Part shown: piece by piece, positions 54,119 to 63,320 of the stretch | How positions within the stretch are numbered: the stretch's first letter is position 1 | How the letters are laid out: the number at the start of each line of letters is the position of its first letter | Source of the DNA: Archangium violaceum Cb vi76 | Lineage (GTDB): Bacteria; Myxococcota; Myxococcia; Myxococcales; Myxococcaceae | Assembly: GCF_000733295.1 (NCBI RefSeq) | Contig: NZ_JPMI01000096.1 | Span: forward strand, 1-64,000 | Reading direction: 5' to 3' | DNA: 64,000 nt | Translations under genes and position numbers: made by a program | Notes under the pieces: model-generated | What the model saw: the letters and a program-made list of their open reading frames with translations, nothing else | Databases searched by the model: none | What the model was told of the DNA's origin: nothing

Positions 54119-55243
54119 ATGACCACCGCGGCCTCCGACAGCATCGTCAGGAAACTCTCCATCATCGACCGGCTCCTGCCGGTGTGGATCTTCGCCGCCA
54201 TGGCGTTGGGCATCGGGCTGGGGAGGGCCTTCCCGGACCTCGGCGCGAGGCTGGACACGGTGAAGCTGGACACGGTGTCGCTGCCCATCGCGCTCGGGCT
54301 GCTGTGGATGATGTACCCGGTGCTGGCGAAGGTGCGCTACGGCGAGCTGGGCCGGTTGCGTTCGCGTGGCAGGCTCTTCGGCGTCTCGCTCCTGCTCAAC
54401 TGGGTGGTGGGGCCGGTGCTGATGTTCGCGCTGGCGTGGCTGCTGCTGCCGGACCTGCCGCACTACCGCACGGGCCTCATCCTCATCGGCCTGGCGCGCT
54501 GCATCGCCATGGTGCTGGTGTGGAACATGCTCGCCTGCGGCAGCAACGAGCTGGCGGCGGTGCTGGTGGCGCTCAACTCCGTCTTCCAGATTCTCTTCTA
54601 CTCGGTGCTCGGCTGGTTCTTCATCACCGTGGTCCCTGGCTGGCTCGGGGCCGAGGGCTCCGCCTTCGACGTGTCCATGTGGAGCATCGCGAAGAGTGTG
54701 CTCATCTTCCTGGGTGTGCCGCTGGTGGCGGGGGCGCTGACCCGCATCGGGCTCACCCGGCTCAAGGGCGAGGAGTGGTACGAGACGAGTTTCCTTCCGC
54801 GCCTGGGGCCCACCGCGCTGCTGGGGCTGCTCTACACCATCGTGCTGATGTTCGCGATGCAGGGGGAGAAGATCACCCGCCTGCCGATGGACGTGGTGCG
54901 TATCTCCGTCCCGCTGCTGCTCTACTTCGTCATCATGTTCGCCTCGTCCTTCTTCCTCTCGCGGAAGCTGGGCTTCAGCTACGAGGAGACGGCCTCGCTG
55001 TCCTTCACGGCGGCGGGCAACAACTTCGAGCTGGCCATCGCGGTGGCGGTGGGCGTGTTCGGCATGGCCTCGGGTGAGGCGCTCGCGGGGGTGGTGGGGC
55101 CGCTCATCGAGGTGCCCGCGCTCATCGCGCTCGTCTATCTGTCGCTGTGGTTGCGGCGCCGGCTCTTCCCGGAGGCGGCGTCCACGGTGCTGCCCCGCCG
55201 CTTCGGCGACCCGAAGCAGTTCCCCAACCAGGAGAGTGCATGA
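54119..55243 (+). CDS. acr3: ACR3-family arsenite efflux permease
   Basis: The 374-residue inner-membrane protein has ten predicted helices and the ACR3 signatures GLLWMMYPVLAKVRYGEL, LIGLARCIAMVLVWNMLACG (with the conserved Cys required for As(III) transport in this family) and, near the end, SFTAAGNNFELAIAVAVGVF. It exports arsenite using the proton-motive force. The coding region ends in the arsC start (4-bp overlap). Naming as acr3 rather than arsB follows the helix count and signatures. Confidence 0.93.
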   Translation: MTTAASDSIVRKLSIIDRLLPVWIFAAMALGIGLGRAFPDLGARLDTVKLDTVSLPIALGLLWMMYPVLAKVRYGELGRLRSRGRLFGVSLLLNWVVGPVLMFALAWLLLPDLPHYRTGLILIGLARCIAMVLVWNMLACGSNELAAVLVALNSVFQILFYSVLGWFFITVVPGWLGAEGSAFDVSMWSIAKSVLIFLGVPLVAGALTRIGLTRLKGEEWYETSFLPRLGPTALLGLLYTIVLMFAMQGEKITRLPMDVVRISVPLLLYFVIMFASSFFLSRKLGFSYEETASLSFTAAGNNFELAIAVAVGVFGMASGEALAGVVGPLIEVPALIALVYLSLWLRRRLFPEAASTVLPRRFGDPKQFPNQESA

Positions 55244-55647
55244 AGACGGTCATCTTCGCCTGTGTCCACAACGCCGGCCGCTCGCAGATGGCGGCGGCCT
55301 TCTTCAACGCACTGGCCGATTCCGAGAAGGCCCGGGGCGTGTCCGCCGGCACGCAGCCGGGCGAGCGTGTGCACCCGGAGGTCCAGGCCGCCATGGCCGA
55401 GCTGGGCATCGACCTGTCGGGAGCGAAGCCCCAGCGGCTCACGGACGAGCTGGCCCGGGATGCGCAGTGGCTCATCACCATGGGCTGCGGCGAGGCCTGC
55501 CCACATGTGCCCGGGCTGAAGCGCGACGACTGGCCGCTGGAGGACCCCAAGGGCAAGCCGGTGGAGCGGGTGCGCCAGATTCGCGACGAGGTGCGCGCGC
55601 GCGTGTCGGCCTTCCTGGCCCGGGAGGGCTGGCTCGGGCAGAGCTGA
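55240..55647 (+). CDS. arsC: Thioredoxin-type arsenate reductase
   Basis: The 135-residue LMW-phosphatase-fold enzyme reduces arsenate to arsenite. It has the P-loop Cys8-x5-Arg14-Ser (CVHNAGRS) and the redox pair Cys83 and Cys87 in MGCGEACPHVPG, with WPLEDPKGKP following, as in thioredoxin-coupled ArsC. The spacing Cys83-Cys87 is shorter than 82-89 of the staphylococcal enzyme. It overlaps acr3 by four bases, is the last gene of the operon, and precedes a dispersed repeat. Confidence 0.92.
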   Translation: MKTVIFACVHNAGRSQMAAAFFNALADSEKARGVSAGTQPGERVHPEVQAAMAELGIDLSGAKPQRLTDELARDAQWLITMGCGEACPHVPGLKRDDWPLEDPKGKPVERVRQIRDEVRARVSAFLAREGWLGQS

Positions 55648-55706
55648 GGACTACCGCGTTCTTCCAGGGGAGAGCGGCACTCGCTGACGCCGCTGAGCCA
55701 CGCCCA

Positions 55707-55741
55707 CTCCTTCTCCCTCTGGGAGATGGTCGGGGTGAGGG
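55707..55741. repeat. Dispersed CCCTCT/GGGAGA repeat, copy 2
   Basis: CTCCTTCTCCCTCTGGGAGA followed by TGGTCGGGGTGAGGG; related to 42710-42743 and 61021-61062. It lies between the convergent arsC and histidine-kinase genes. Confidence 0.65.
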
Positions 55742-55766
55742 TCTGCTCCTGCGAAGAGCGGCCCGC

Positions 55767-57770
55767 TCAGAAGTCCTGGTTCGCGATGCTGGCCAGGGCC
55801 TCGATGAGCGTCTCCATCTCCCAATCGACCGCGAGCGTGACCGCCTGCACACGCGCGTGGGTTCGCTGGCGGCTGGCGAGCAGGCTCTTCGCGCGGCGGA
55901 GGGCCGCCGTGAGCGCATTGGCATCGAGCAGCCGGAGGGTCCCCTCGAGTTCCTGGCAGAGGCGCTCGAGCTTGTCGGCGGCGCCCGCCGCGAGCGCGGA
56001 CCGGAGCGCGGGCCTGGTCTGCTCGAGCTCATGGAGCGTGAGGCGGGCCAGCGCCGCGCGGACCTGTGGGTCGCCAGCCGCTCGTTGCTCCAGCCCGGCG
56101 AGGCTGAAGTCGGGGGCCGGGGCGGTGGAACTCGCGATCGGCTCAGGGGGCCGATGGGCTGGCTCTTGCACCAGGGGCTCCGGCGGATTCGGCAGCTCGC
56201 GCGACGTATGCAGCGCCATCATGCGATACAGCACGTCCGTGTCGAAGGGTTTGCCGATGAAGTCGGTGAAGCCAGAAGCCCTGACGCTGCCCTGCTGCCA
56301 GATTCGTGCGGATGCCGAGATGGCGATGATCGGAAGCTGGCGAAGCCGCTCGTCCGGCAGTTGCCGGATGGTCCGCGTTGCCTCGTATCCGTTGAGCTCC
56401 GGCATGTGCAGGTCCATGAGCACGAGGTCGTAGCCTCCCTTGCGAACCTGCTCCACCGCCATCCGCCCGTTCTGGACCGTGTCGAAGGCAATCCCCCAAC
56501 GTTCGAGCCAGCGGGTGAGGACATAGGTGTTGACCTCGCTATCCTCGGCGAGGAGCACGCGCAGCCCTCGCAGTGCCTGCTCGGGGGCCGCGCTCCTGGG
56601 AGCCTCGATGGGGAGATTCTCCCCGGTCTTCAAGCGCAGCTCGAAGGAGAAGCTGGAGCCCTGTCCCACCACGCTCTCGACGGACATCTTGCTGCCATGC
56701 AGCTCGAGCAGCTTGCGGCTGATGGAGAGGCCAAGGCCCGTGCCTCCGTACTTCATCCCGATGTCGTAGCTCGCCTGGGTGTACTCCTCGAAGATGGCGG
56801 CCAGTTGATCCGGAGAGATCCCGATCCCGGTGTCGCTCACCCGGACGTCCACCGTGAACTCGTCGTCGTGCTGTGCGCGGACGGCCAACGTGAGGGTGAC
56901 CGAGCCGCTCTCCGTGAACTTGATCGCGTTGCTCGTGAGGTTGGTGAGGATCTGCCCGAGCTTGACCGGGTCGCCCAGAAGACGGGCCGGCAGCTTTTCG
57001 TCGAGGTTGGCGTGGAGCAGGAGCTTCTTCTCCTCGGCCCGGGCAGCCAGGCCGTTCACGATGCCGCTGAGCAGCTCGCGCGGATCGAACGGTCGCTGTT
57101 CCAGGGAGATCTTTCCCGCTTCGATCTTGCTCCAATCGAGGATGTCGTTGACGAGATCGAGCAGGCTGCTCGAAGACGTCGCGAGGATTCGAAGGTACTT
57201 CTCCTGCTTCTCGGAGAGCGCTGTCATCCCCAGCAGCCGGGTGGCGGCGGTGATCGCGTTGAGGGGATTGCGGATCTCGTGGCTGATCGTCGCCAGGAGG
57301 ATGGCCTTGCTCTGGGCCACCTGCTCGGCCTTCTTGCGCGCCAGCAGCAGCTCACGCTCGTAGAGCTTGCGATCCGTCGCGTTGAAGATCGTCGTCCGGT
57401 GGTAGAGGGGCGTGCCGGCGGCATCCTTCTTCTGCACCGAGTTGAGCAGGATGGGGAGCGTGCGGCGGTCGGTACACACCAGCTCGAGAGCGATTTCCCG
57501 GACGAAGCCCTGCATCTGCAGGAGCGGTGCGTAGTGCGTCTCGTGGTAGATGCGTCCGGCCATCGTGAGCAGCTCGTAGAACCGCTTGCGGCCGAGCAGC
57601 TCCTCGCGTTGATAGCCGGTCCAGTCTAGGAAGGTCTGGTTGACCTTGATGATCAGCCCGTCCGGACGCGTCGAGATGTAGCCACACGGAGCATGTTCGT
57701 AGAGCTCTTCCGCGGACTCCTCGAACTGTCCCTCCTCGAAGGAGGTGCGCTCCTCGTCAACTCGCGACAC
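55767..57770 (-). CDS. PAS-domain hybrid histidine kinase with receiver
   Basis: The 667-residue kinase lacks membrane segments and so senses a cytoplasmic signal. Order: PAS at about 20-137 (PCGYISTRPDGLIIKVNQTF), HisKA with His164 in TISHEIRNPL, HATPase_c at about 265-380 (N-box LTSNAIKFTESG, VSDTGIGIS, GTGLGLSISRKL), receiver with phospho-acceptor Asp453 in VLMDLHMPE, then an Ala/Leu-rich helical tail (about 560-667) that might be a degenerate Hpt without an evident His. The start overlaps the RsbQ-like gene by 14 bp, so translation is coupled, suggesting that the hydrolase product or protein feeds the PAS domain. The partner for phosphotransfer is unknown. Confidence 0.9.
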   Translation of the reverse strand: MSRVDEERTSFEEGQFEESAEELYEHAPCGYISTRPDGLIIKVNQTFLDWTGYQREELLGRKRFYELLTMAGRIYHETHYAPLLQMQGFVREIALELVCTDRRTLPILLNSVQKKDAAGTPLYHRTTIFNATDRKLYERELLLARKKAEQVAQSKAILLATISHEIRNPLNAITAATRLLGMTALSEKQEKYLRILATSSSSLLDLVNDILDWSKIEAGKISLEQRPFDPRELLSGIVNGLAARAEEKKLLLHANLDEKLPARLLGDPVKLGQILTNLTSNAIKFTESGSVTLTLAVRAQHDDEFTVDVRVSDTGIGISPDQLAAIFEEYTQASYDIGMKYGGTGLGLSISRKLLELHGSKMSVESVVGQGSSFSFELRLKTGENLPIEAPRSAAPEQALRGLRVLLAEDSEVNTYVLTRWLERWGIAFDTVQNGRMAVEQVRKGGYDLVLMDLHMPELNGYEATRTIRQLPDERLRQLPIIAISASARIWQQGSVRASGFTDFIGKPFDTDVLYRMMALHTSRELPNPPEPLVQEPAHRPPEPIASSTAPAPDFSLAGLEQRAAGDPQVRAALARLTLHELEQTRPALRSALAAGAADKLERLCQELEGTLRLLDANALTAALRRAKSLLASRQRTHARVQAVTLAVDWEMETLIEALASIANQDF

Positions 57771-58572
57771 GGTTCGCTCGGACTCCCAGGAACGCCCTCA
57801 TCGCGGCGATGGTCTCCGCGGGGGCGCTCAGGTTCGGGCAGTGCCCGGTCGCCTTCATGAGCACCAGCTCGCTGCCCGCCAGGTGGCGGTGCACGTACTC
57901 ACCCACGGCGTGCGCCGCGATGGGATCGTTCGAGCACTGGAGTACCAGGGAGGGAGTCCTGACCTTCGGCAGGTCGGCCCGGTTATCGGAGAGGAAGGTG
58001 ACGCGTGCGAAGTGCTTCGCGATCTCGGGATGTGTGCGGCAGAAGCTGTTGGTGAGCTCCGCTCCGAGCTCGGGACGGTCCGGATTGCCCATGATCATGG
58101 GTGCCATCGTGCTGGACCAGCCGAGATAGTTGTCGTCGAGCGACTCCAGCATCTGCTCGATGTCCATGGGCGTGAAGCCACCGGGATACTCTCCATCGTT
58201 GATGTAGCAGGGCGACGGCCCGACGAGCACGAGCCTGGAGAAACGTTCCGGCTCCTCGAGCGCCGCCAGCACTCCGATCATCGCACTCACGGAATGGCCG
58301 ACGAAGACCACCTGCTCGAGGTGGAGCTCGCGGCAGATCTCCAGGACGTCGTCGGCGTAACCCCGCAGCGTCCCGTACTTCGTGCGGTTGTATGCGGAAA
58401 GCTCCGAACCGCCCGCACCCACGTGATCGAAGAGGATGGTGCGGTAGTCGCGCGCGAAGTCGGGCGCGACGAAGCGCCACATGTTCTGATCACACCCGAA
58501 GCCGTGCGCGAAGAGCATGGGTTGTGCGTCCTGGTCCTGCACCTTGACGTTATTCCTGGTGAGCACACCCAT
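57757..58572 (-). CDS. RsbQ-like alpha/beta hydrolase (KAI2/D14 relative)
   Basis: The 271-residue protein resembles RsbQ of Bacillus: LTRNNVKV at the N-terminus, FAHGFGCDQNMWRFVAPDF and LFDHVGAGGSELSAYN. Catalytic triad Ser94 (GHSVSAM), Asp216 (NDPIAA) and His244 (TGHCPN) sit three residues before the RsbQ Ser96, Asp219, His247 positions (two for Ser). RsbQ produces an unknown ligand that activates the PAS domain of RsbP; plant strigolactone and karrikin receptors are relatives. The ATG at 58572 is preferred to the longer frame. The downstream PAS kinase overlaps it by 14 bp and probably replaces RsbP. Confidence 0.87.
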   Translation of the reverse strand: MGVLTRNNVKVQDQDAQPMLFAHGFGCDQNMWRFVAPDFARDYRTILFDHVGAGGSELSAYNRTKYGTLRGYADDVLEICRELHLEQVVFVGHSVSAMIGVLAALEEPERFSRLVLVGPSPCYINDGEYPGGFTPMDIEQMLESLDDNYLGWSSTMAPMIMGNPDRPELGAELTNSFCRTHPEIAKHFARVTFLSDNRADLPKVRTPSLVLQCSNDPIAAHAVGEYVHRHLAGSELVLMKATGHCPNLSAPAETIAAMRAFLGVRANRVAS

Positions 58573-58728
58573 GCGCAGCTCCGTCGAAGAGGGGGGGGGC
58601 AGACAACGGCGCGCGAGGATGGCATGTCGGCCATTCACTCATGAAGGAGAACCCGGAACAGGGACCCTTACCCGACAGTGCGAGGCTGCTCGCATGGCAA
58701 GTTTCCAGTAGGGCGCTGTGGCCCTCTG

Positions 58729-59211
58729 CTACCCCTGGGGCTTGTCGCGCGAGATGGGTCCCACCTTGCCCTGGGTGACGCGCAGGTAATCCGCGGGAGC
58801 GAGCACGAGTTGCGTGCCCCGCACGCCCGCGGACACGGCGATGACATCGAAGAGCTCGAGCGTCTCATCCACGAACACGGGGTAGTCCTTCTTGCCCCCG
58901 ATGGCCGTGCAGCCGCCACGGATGTACCCGGTGAGCGGCTGGAGCTCCTTGAGTGGCACGGTGTCCACCTTGCGATCTCCGCTGAGCCGCGCGAGCGCCT
59001 TGAGATCCAGCTCGCCATTGCCGGGCACCACGGCCATGAGCACGCCGGTGCGGTCTCCACGGGCCACGAGCGTCTTGAAGACCTGCTCCGGAGGCATGCC
59101 CACCTTGGTGGCCACGGTCTCGGCGGAGAGGTCCTCCGGGTCCACGTCGTAGTCGCGCAGCTCGTAGCGGATGCCGAGCGAGTCCAGCAGCCGTGCCGCG
59201 TTCGTCTTCAC
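58729..59211 (-). CDS. ybaK: YbaK/EbsC-type aminoacyl-tRNA deacylase
   Basis: YbaK removes wrongly attached amino acids (cysteine from tRNA-Pro in E. coli). The 160-residue protein starts at the GTG at 59211 (KTNAARLLDSLGIRYELRDY) and has PPEQVFKTLVARGDRTGVLM, the conserved Lys in the substrate pocket, and GGCTAIGGKKDYPVFVDET. The family's GxxxP(I/L)G-like turn is present as CTAIGGKKDYP. It lies 4 bp after the purK stop, forming a purE-purK-ybaK operon, an arrangement without an obvious functional link. Confidence 0.86.
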   Translation of the reverse strand: MKTNAARLLDSLGIRYELRDYDVDPEDLSAETVATKVGMPPEQVFKTLVARGDRTGVLMAVVPGNGELDLKALARLSGDRKVDTVPLKELQPLTGYIRGGCTAIGGKKDYPVFVDETLELFDVIAVSAGVRGTQLVLAPADYLRVTQGKVGPISRDKPQG

Positions 59212-59215
59212 GGTG

Positions 59216-60361
59216 TCACGCTCCCAGCGCCTGGCGAGCGGCCTTGATGCGGGCGAGCGCTTCCTCGGGCGTGGTGCCCACGGCGGACAGGTGCCCCATC
59301 TTCCGGCCCTTGCGCGCCTCGCGCTTGCCATACAGGTGCAGGCGCACGCCCGGCATGGCCAGCACGGACTCGAAACGGGGCCCACCCTCGCGCAGCCACA
59401 GGTCGCCCAGCAGGTTGACGATGGCCGCGTGCCGCACCACCTCCACGGAGCCCAGCGGCAGGTTGCACACCGCGCGCACCGCCTGCTCGAACTGGCTGGT
59501 GAGGCAGGCCACCTCCGTGGCGTGGAAGCTGTTGTGCGGGCGGGGCGCCAGCTCGTTCACCAGCAGCCGGCCGTCCTTCAGGAGGAACATCTCCACCACC
59601 AGCAGGCCCTCGACCTCGAGCGCCGTGGCCATGGCCCGGGCGAGCTCCGTGGCCTGGGTGCTCACCTGGGGCGGCACCTGGCCCGGCAGCAGGGACCAGT
59701 CGAGGATGCGCTCCTCGTGGTGGTTGTAGGCCGGCGGGTACACCACCACCTCGCCGTTGGGTGAGCGCGCCACCAGCACGGACAGCTCGGCCTCCAGCTC
59801 CAGCGCGGCCTCCACCACCACCGGGCGCTGGCCCAGCTCGCGCCAGGCCTCGGGGGCCTCGGCGGCGGACTTCACCTGGTACTGGCCCCGGCCGTCATAG
59901 CCGCCCTCGCACGACTTCACGAAGCAGCGCCCGCCCAGCTCGGTGGCCGCCGTGGCCAGGGATTCCTGCAGGTCCGCCTGCTTCCACGGGCCCTGGGGGA
60001 AGCCGTGCTTCGCCAGCCAGGCCCGCTGCCGCCCGCGGTTCTGCACCACGTCGAGCACGCCGGGGCCCGGCCGCATCGGGGCGTGCTGCGCGACGGCGCG
60101 CAGGGTGTCCATGGGGATCTTCTCGATCTCCAGCGTCACCACGTCGCAGGCGCGGGCCATCCGGGTGGCGTCCCCCACGTTGCTGTAGTCGGCCGTGTAG
60201 CACTGATCCACCACGAATCGCGCGGAGCACGCCGGGTCCGGATCCAACGCCTGCACCTGATAGCCGAGGGTGCGCGCGGACAGCGCCATCATCCGGCCCA
60301 GCTGCCCACCCCCGAGGATGCCGAGCGTGCCGCCCGGCAGGATGGTCCTCTTGCTGTTCAT
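59216..60361 (-). CDS. purK: N5-carboxyaminoimidazole ribonucleotide synthase
   Basis: PurK uses ATP and bicarbonate to make N5-CAIR from AIR in purine synthesis. The 381-residue ATP-grasp enzyme starts [20 protein letters not shown] with the LGRMM loop next, and has [20 protein letters not shown] as the ATP-binding strand-loop and [20 protein letters not shown] as the metal/phosphate site. The stop is 4 bp before ybaK and the start overlaps the purE stop (ATGA). Length is standard. Confidence 0.95.
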   Translation of the reverse strand: MNSKRTILPGGTLGILGGGQLGRMMALSARTLGYQVQALDPDPACSARFVVDQCYTADYSNVGDATRMARACDVVTLEIEKIPMDTLRAVAQHAPMRPGPGVLDVVQNRGRQRAWLAKHGFPQGPWKQADLQESLATAATELGGRCFVKSCEGGYDGRGQYQVKSAAEAPEAWRELGQRPVVVEAALELEAELSVLVARSPNGEVVVYPPAYNHHEERILDWSLLPGQVPPQVSTQATELARAMATALEVEGLLVVEMFLLKDGRLLVNELAPRPHNSFHATEVACLTSQFEQAVRAVCNLPLGSVEVVRHAAIVNLLGDLWLREGGPRFESVLAMPGVRLHLYGKREARKGRKMGHLSAVGTTPEEALARIKAARQALGA

Positions 60362-60852
60362 GCGATCTCCCGGTCCCGGAGCACCTCGTCGGTGCGGGCC
60401 TGCCGCCAGGCGGCGAGCCGCGCGCGGAGCTCCGGGTACTTGAGCGACAGGATGGAGGCGGCGTACAGCGCGGCGTTGATGGCGCCCGGCTTGCCAATGG
60501 CCATGGTCCCCACCGGCACGCCCTTGGGCATCTGCACGATGGACATCAACGCGTCGAAGCCGTTGAGCACGGTGGCGGGGATGGGCACGCCGAGCACGGG
60601 CAGCAGCGTCTTGCTCGCCACCATGCCCGGCAGGTGGGCCGCGCCTCCGGCCGCCGCGATGATGACGGACAGGCCGCGGCTCTCGGCCGTCTCCGCGTAC
60701 TGAATCATCCAGTCCGGCGTGCGGTGGGCCGACACCACCCGCACCTCATGCGGGATGCCCAGCTCCTTCAGCACGTCGATGCCGGGGCGCAGATGCTCCA
60801 GGTCGCTCTTGCCCCCCATGATGACGCCCACCCACGGTGTGTCCGCGCTCAC
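60358..60852 (-). CDS. purE: N5-carboxyaminoimidazole ribonucleotide mutase
   Basis: PurE converts N5-CAIR to CAIR. The 164-residue class I enzyme has [20 protein letters not shown] with the Ser-Asp of the phosphate site, [17 protein letters not shown] with the catalytic His, and [15 protein letters not shown]. The GTG at 60852 is selected because GGAGG lies 7 bp upstream and the next residues fit the family start; no ATG does. It is the first gene of purE-purK-ybaK. Confidence 0.95.
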   Translation of the reverse strand: MSADTPWVGVIMGGKSDLEHLRPGIDVLKELGIPHEVRVVSAHRTPDWMIQYAETAESRGLSVIIAAAGGAAHLPGMVASKTLLPVLGVPIPATVLNGFDALMSIVQMPKGVPVGTMAIGKPGAINAALYAASILSLKYPELRARLAAWRQARTDEVLRDREIA

Positions 60853-61020
60853 GCTCTCGCCTCCGGTGCGCCCTCCTGGTGGTGTCCAGGAGGTGCGGGG
60901 AACGCGGAGATAGGGTGGGGCGATTCCGCAGGTCAACCGGAAGCGTACGGCCAGCAGGTGAAATCCGAGGGGCAGGGGTCCTCTTCTGGGACCCGGGCTG
61001 GCAACCCAGGGCTCTCGATA

Positions 61021-61062
61021 CCCTCACCCTGTCCCTCTCCCGGCGGGGGAGAGGGGAGGGTG
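61021..61062. repeat. Dispersed CCCTCTCC/GGGAGAGG repeat, copy 3
   Basis: CCCTCACCCTGTCCCTCTCC is followed by a 7-nt loop region and GGGGGAGAGGGGAGGGTGGGG, giving a longer GC-rich hairpin at the 3' end of the VWA gene, where it may also terminate transcription. It is in inverted orientation to the other copies. Confidence 0.65.
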
Positions 61063-61066
61063 GGGC

Positions 61067-62467
61067 TCAGTAGGTGGAGCCGAGCTTGCCAAAGCTCTTC
61101 ATGGCCTTGGACTTCGTGCGCTTGACCGCCGCCCCCACGGACTCGTCGTCGGAGGCCTGCTCGTACTCCTGGAGTACCGCCTTCTGCTCCGCCAGATCCG
61201 CCGCCACCGCCGCCGGGCTCGCCACCGCCCCGGCCTCGTTGAAGAGCGCCTCGTTCTGCATCACGTAGCCCTTCGCCTCCTCCTTGCGCCCTTCCCTCAG
61301 GGCCTGCGCCGCCAGCTTCAGGTTCTTCGCGCTCATGGCCCGCGTCGCGAACACCGTGGCGTCCTTGTCCTGGCGCGCGAGCACCTCCTCCCGCCGCTCC
61401 GTCACCATCGCGGACAGGCTCGCCGCGCTCTCCACCCCCGCGCTCTTCAGCAGATCCGTGTACGCCAGCTTCAGTCCCGTGACGTCCACCGCGCTTCCCA
61501 CCCGTGCGCCCACCACCGTCACCCTCGCCACCACGCGCTCCACCTGGCCCGAGGAGAAGTCCGGCAGCGGCACCCGCACCGTGCGCCCCTCCTGGTACGA
61601 GCGGTAGCCCAGCACCTCACCCAGGGTCACCCCCTCGGGCAGCTGGAAGCGCAGCTCCACGCCGCGCGCCACGCTCGTGGACGCCTGCTGCAGGTCCTTC
61701 TGGAAGAGCGAGGCCAGCTGTCCCGCGTCCTCCAGGAAGCCGTATGCGCCCGCCCCGTACTCGGCGAAGCCCTGCATCAGGTCCTCGTTGAAGTCCGTGC
61801 CCACGCCGATGGCGCTCACCGTCACCCCCTCGGAGCGGATGCTCTTGACGATCTCCGTCAGGCTCGCGTCGTCGGTGATGCCCTCGGTGGCCTGGCCATC
61901 GCTCAGCAGGATGATGCGGTTGACGGTGTAGTCGCCCCGGAGGGCCGCCACGTGCGATTGGCCCGCGTGCAACCCCGCGCCGATGTTGGTGCCTCCGTCG
62001 TCCCAGATGCCCTCGATGTACTGGAGCATCCGCTCGCGGTTGGCGGGGGTGGCCGCCAGGCTCGGCAGGCTCTTCACGTCCGAGCCGTAGTGCACGATGG
62101 CCAGCCGGTCCGTCGGGCCCAGCAGCCCCACGAGGTGCCGCGCGGCCTGCTTGGCCTGTTGCAGCTTGTAGCCGCTCATGGAGCCCGAGCGGTCGATGAC
62201 CACCGCCAGGTTCACCGGCGTGCGCTTGGAGCCCGGCACCTCCACGCCGGTGATGTCCACCGTGACGAAGAGGTCCGCGCTTCCCGGGGTGATGTAGGGG
62301 TGGGACAGGCGGCTCGTCATGGTCAACGAGCCGTTGGAGGCGGTTGCGGGCCGGGGCGGCTCCACCGGGGTGGCCGGGTGGGGCGGCGCCACGTGGGGCA
62401 GCCCCAGCACCAGGGCGGTGAGGGCGAGTCCGGCGGCCAGGGAGACGAAGGCGACCGTCTTGTTCAT
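61067..62467 (-). CDS. Exported von Willebrand factor A domain protein
   Basis: The 466-residue protein has an N-terminal signal or anchor (FVSLAAGLALTALVLGLPHV) and a VWA domain at about 84-265. MIDAS residues Asp92-x-Ser94-x-Ser96 (IDRSGSMSG), Thr in GGTNIGAGL and Asp in LLSDGQATEG are all present, so a divalent metal should bind. The remainder, about 270-466, is beta-rich then helical (QALREGRKEEAKGYVMQNEA). It resembles the YfbK-type VWA proteins with unknown periplasmic role. Single gene. Confidence 0.83.
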   Translation of the reverse strand: MNKTVAFVSLAAGLALTALVLGLPHVAPPHPATPVEPPRPATASNGSLTMTSRLSHPYITPGSADLFVTVDITGVEVPGSKRTPVNLAVVIDRSGSMSGYKLQQAKQAARHLVGLLGPTDRLAIVHYGSDVKSLPSLAATPANRERMLQYIEGIWDDGGTNIGAGLHAGQSHVAALRGDYTVNRIILLSDGQATEGITDDASLTEIVKSIRSEGVTVSAIGVGTDFNEDLMQGFAEYGAGAYGFLEDAGQLASLFQKDLQQASTSVARGVELRFQLPEGVTLGEVLGYRSYQEGRTVRVPLPDFSSGQVERVVARVTVVGARVGSAVDVTGLKLAYTDLLKSAGVESAASLSAMVTERREEVLARQDKDATVFATRAMSAKNLKLAAQALREGRKEEAKGYVMQNEALFNEAGAVASPAAVAADLAEQKAVLQEYEQASDDESVGAAVKRTKSKAMKSFGKLGSTY

Positions 62468-62536
62468 GACAGAGGGCTCCTTGCGGCGAGGGCCCCGCTG
62501 TCCACGTACGGCGCGCGGAAAAGTTCTACGCCGTTT

Positions 62537-63019
62537 TCACGGCGTGGTGGGATTGCCCGCGCAGAAGTAGGGCGAGTTGTTGTCGCCGAACGTGTTGCGG
62601 TACGTCACCGGGTCGGTCTGGCGCAGGTCGTCCAGCGCCTGCTGATCCAGCAGCAGGGCGCGGCAGCTCATGCGGTCCTTCACCGACTCGAGCGCCTCCG
62701 GATCGGTGACGCCGCACGGGTCCACCAGCTCGTTCGGCTGGCAGGCCTTGCTGCAGTAGCCCGCGACCTGCCCGTTCTCGGCCGTCTCGATGGGCATGTC
62801 CGCGTCCTTCACGCAGATCAGATCCTCACAATCCAGCGAGCCGAAGGAGATGAAGTCCTGGCCCTCGGACAGGTCAGTCGCCACGACGGGGTCCGATTCC
62901 CTCCCGGAGCCCTCGGCGGCCTTCTTCACCAGCAGGCACCGCTTCCCAATATCGGAATTGACCTTGCACCCGCCGCACAGCAGCACGGCGCTCACCAGCA
63001 GGGCCAGACGCGAAGACAT
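62537..63019 (-). CDS. Cys-rich lipoprotein
   Basis: The 160-residue lipoprotein (lipobox VLLCGGC, Cys20) has about a dozen cysteines in the mature part (KRCLLVKKA, DCEDLICVKDAD, GYCSKACQPNELVDPCG, RMSCRALLL, YFCAGNP), probably paired in disulfides. This resembles the family of secreted Cys-rich lipoproteins typical of myxobacterial genomes, without known function. The ATG at 63019 is chosen because GAGGTG lies about 8 bp upstream; ATGs at 63034 and 63043 are possible. Confidence 0.68.
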   Translation of the reverse strand: MSSRLALLVSAVLLCGGCKVNSDIGKRCLLVKKAAEGSGRESDPVVATDLSEGQDFISFGSLDCEDLICVKDADMPIETAENGQVAGYCSKACQPNELVDPCGVTDPEALESVKDRMSCRALLLDQQALDDLRQTDPVTYRNTFGDNNSPYFCAGNPTTP

Positions 63020-63320
63020 CGACGTGCACCTCATGAGGCTCATGTGGGCCGCCACCGTAGCACAGTGCCTCCCCATGCCAATCGCACCTTGGTCGCATGG
63101 ATGCTCTCTCGGCGAGGGCACTGGACACTCCCCCTGCAACAATACCGAGTGGATACACAAAGCGGCGCTGGGGGTGTTACCCGGGCGCATACAGGGGGAG
63201 CAGGCGAGCGGAGTTCGGTTGATGGGTTGTGAGTGTGACGGATAGGATGCCCCTGCCTCAGCCTCCGATTTCGAAGGTGTATCGGCGGGTGGACGCCCCC
63301 ATGACACGGAGCTCCCGGAA
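63020..63320. other. Divergent intergenic region
   Basis: This 301-bp gap separates the Cys-rich lipoprotein (minus) and the outer-membrane protein (plus). No gene was recognised. AT-richer patches such as CAACAATACCGAGTGGATAC near 63138-63157 could hold promoter elements. Confidence 0.35.
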
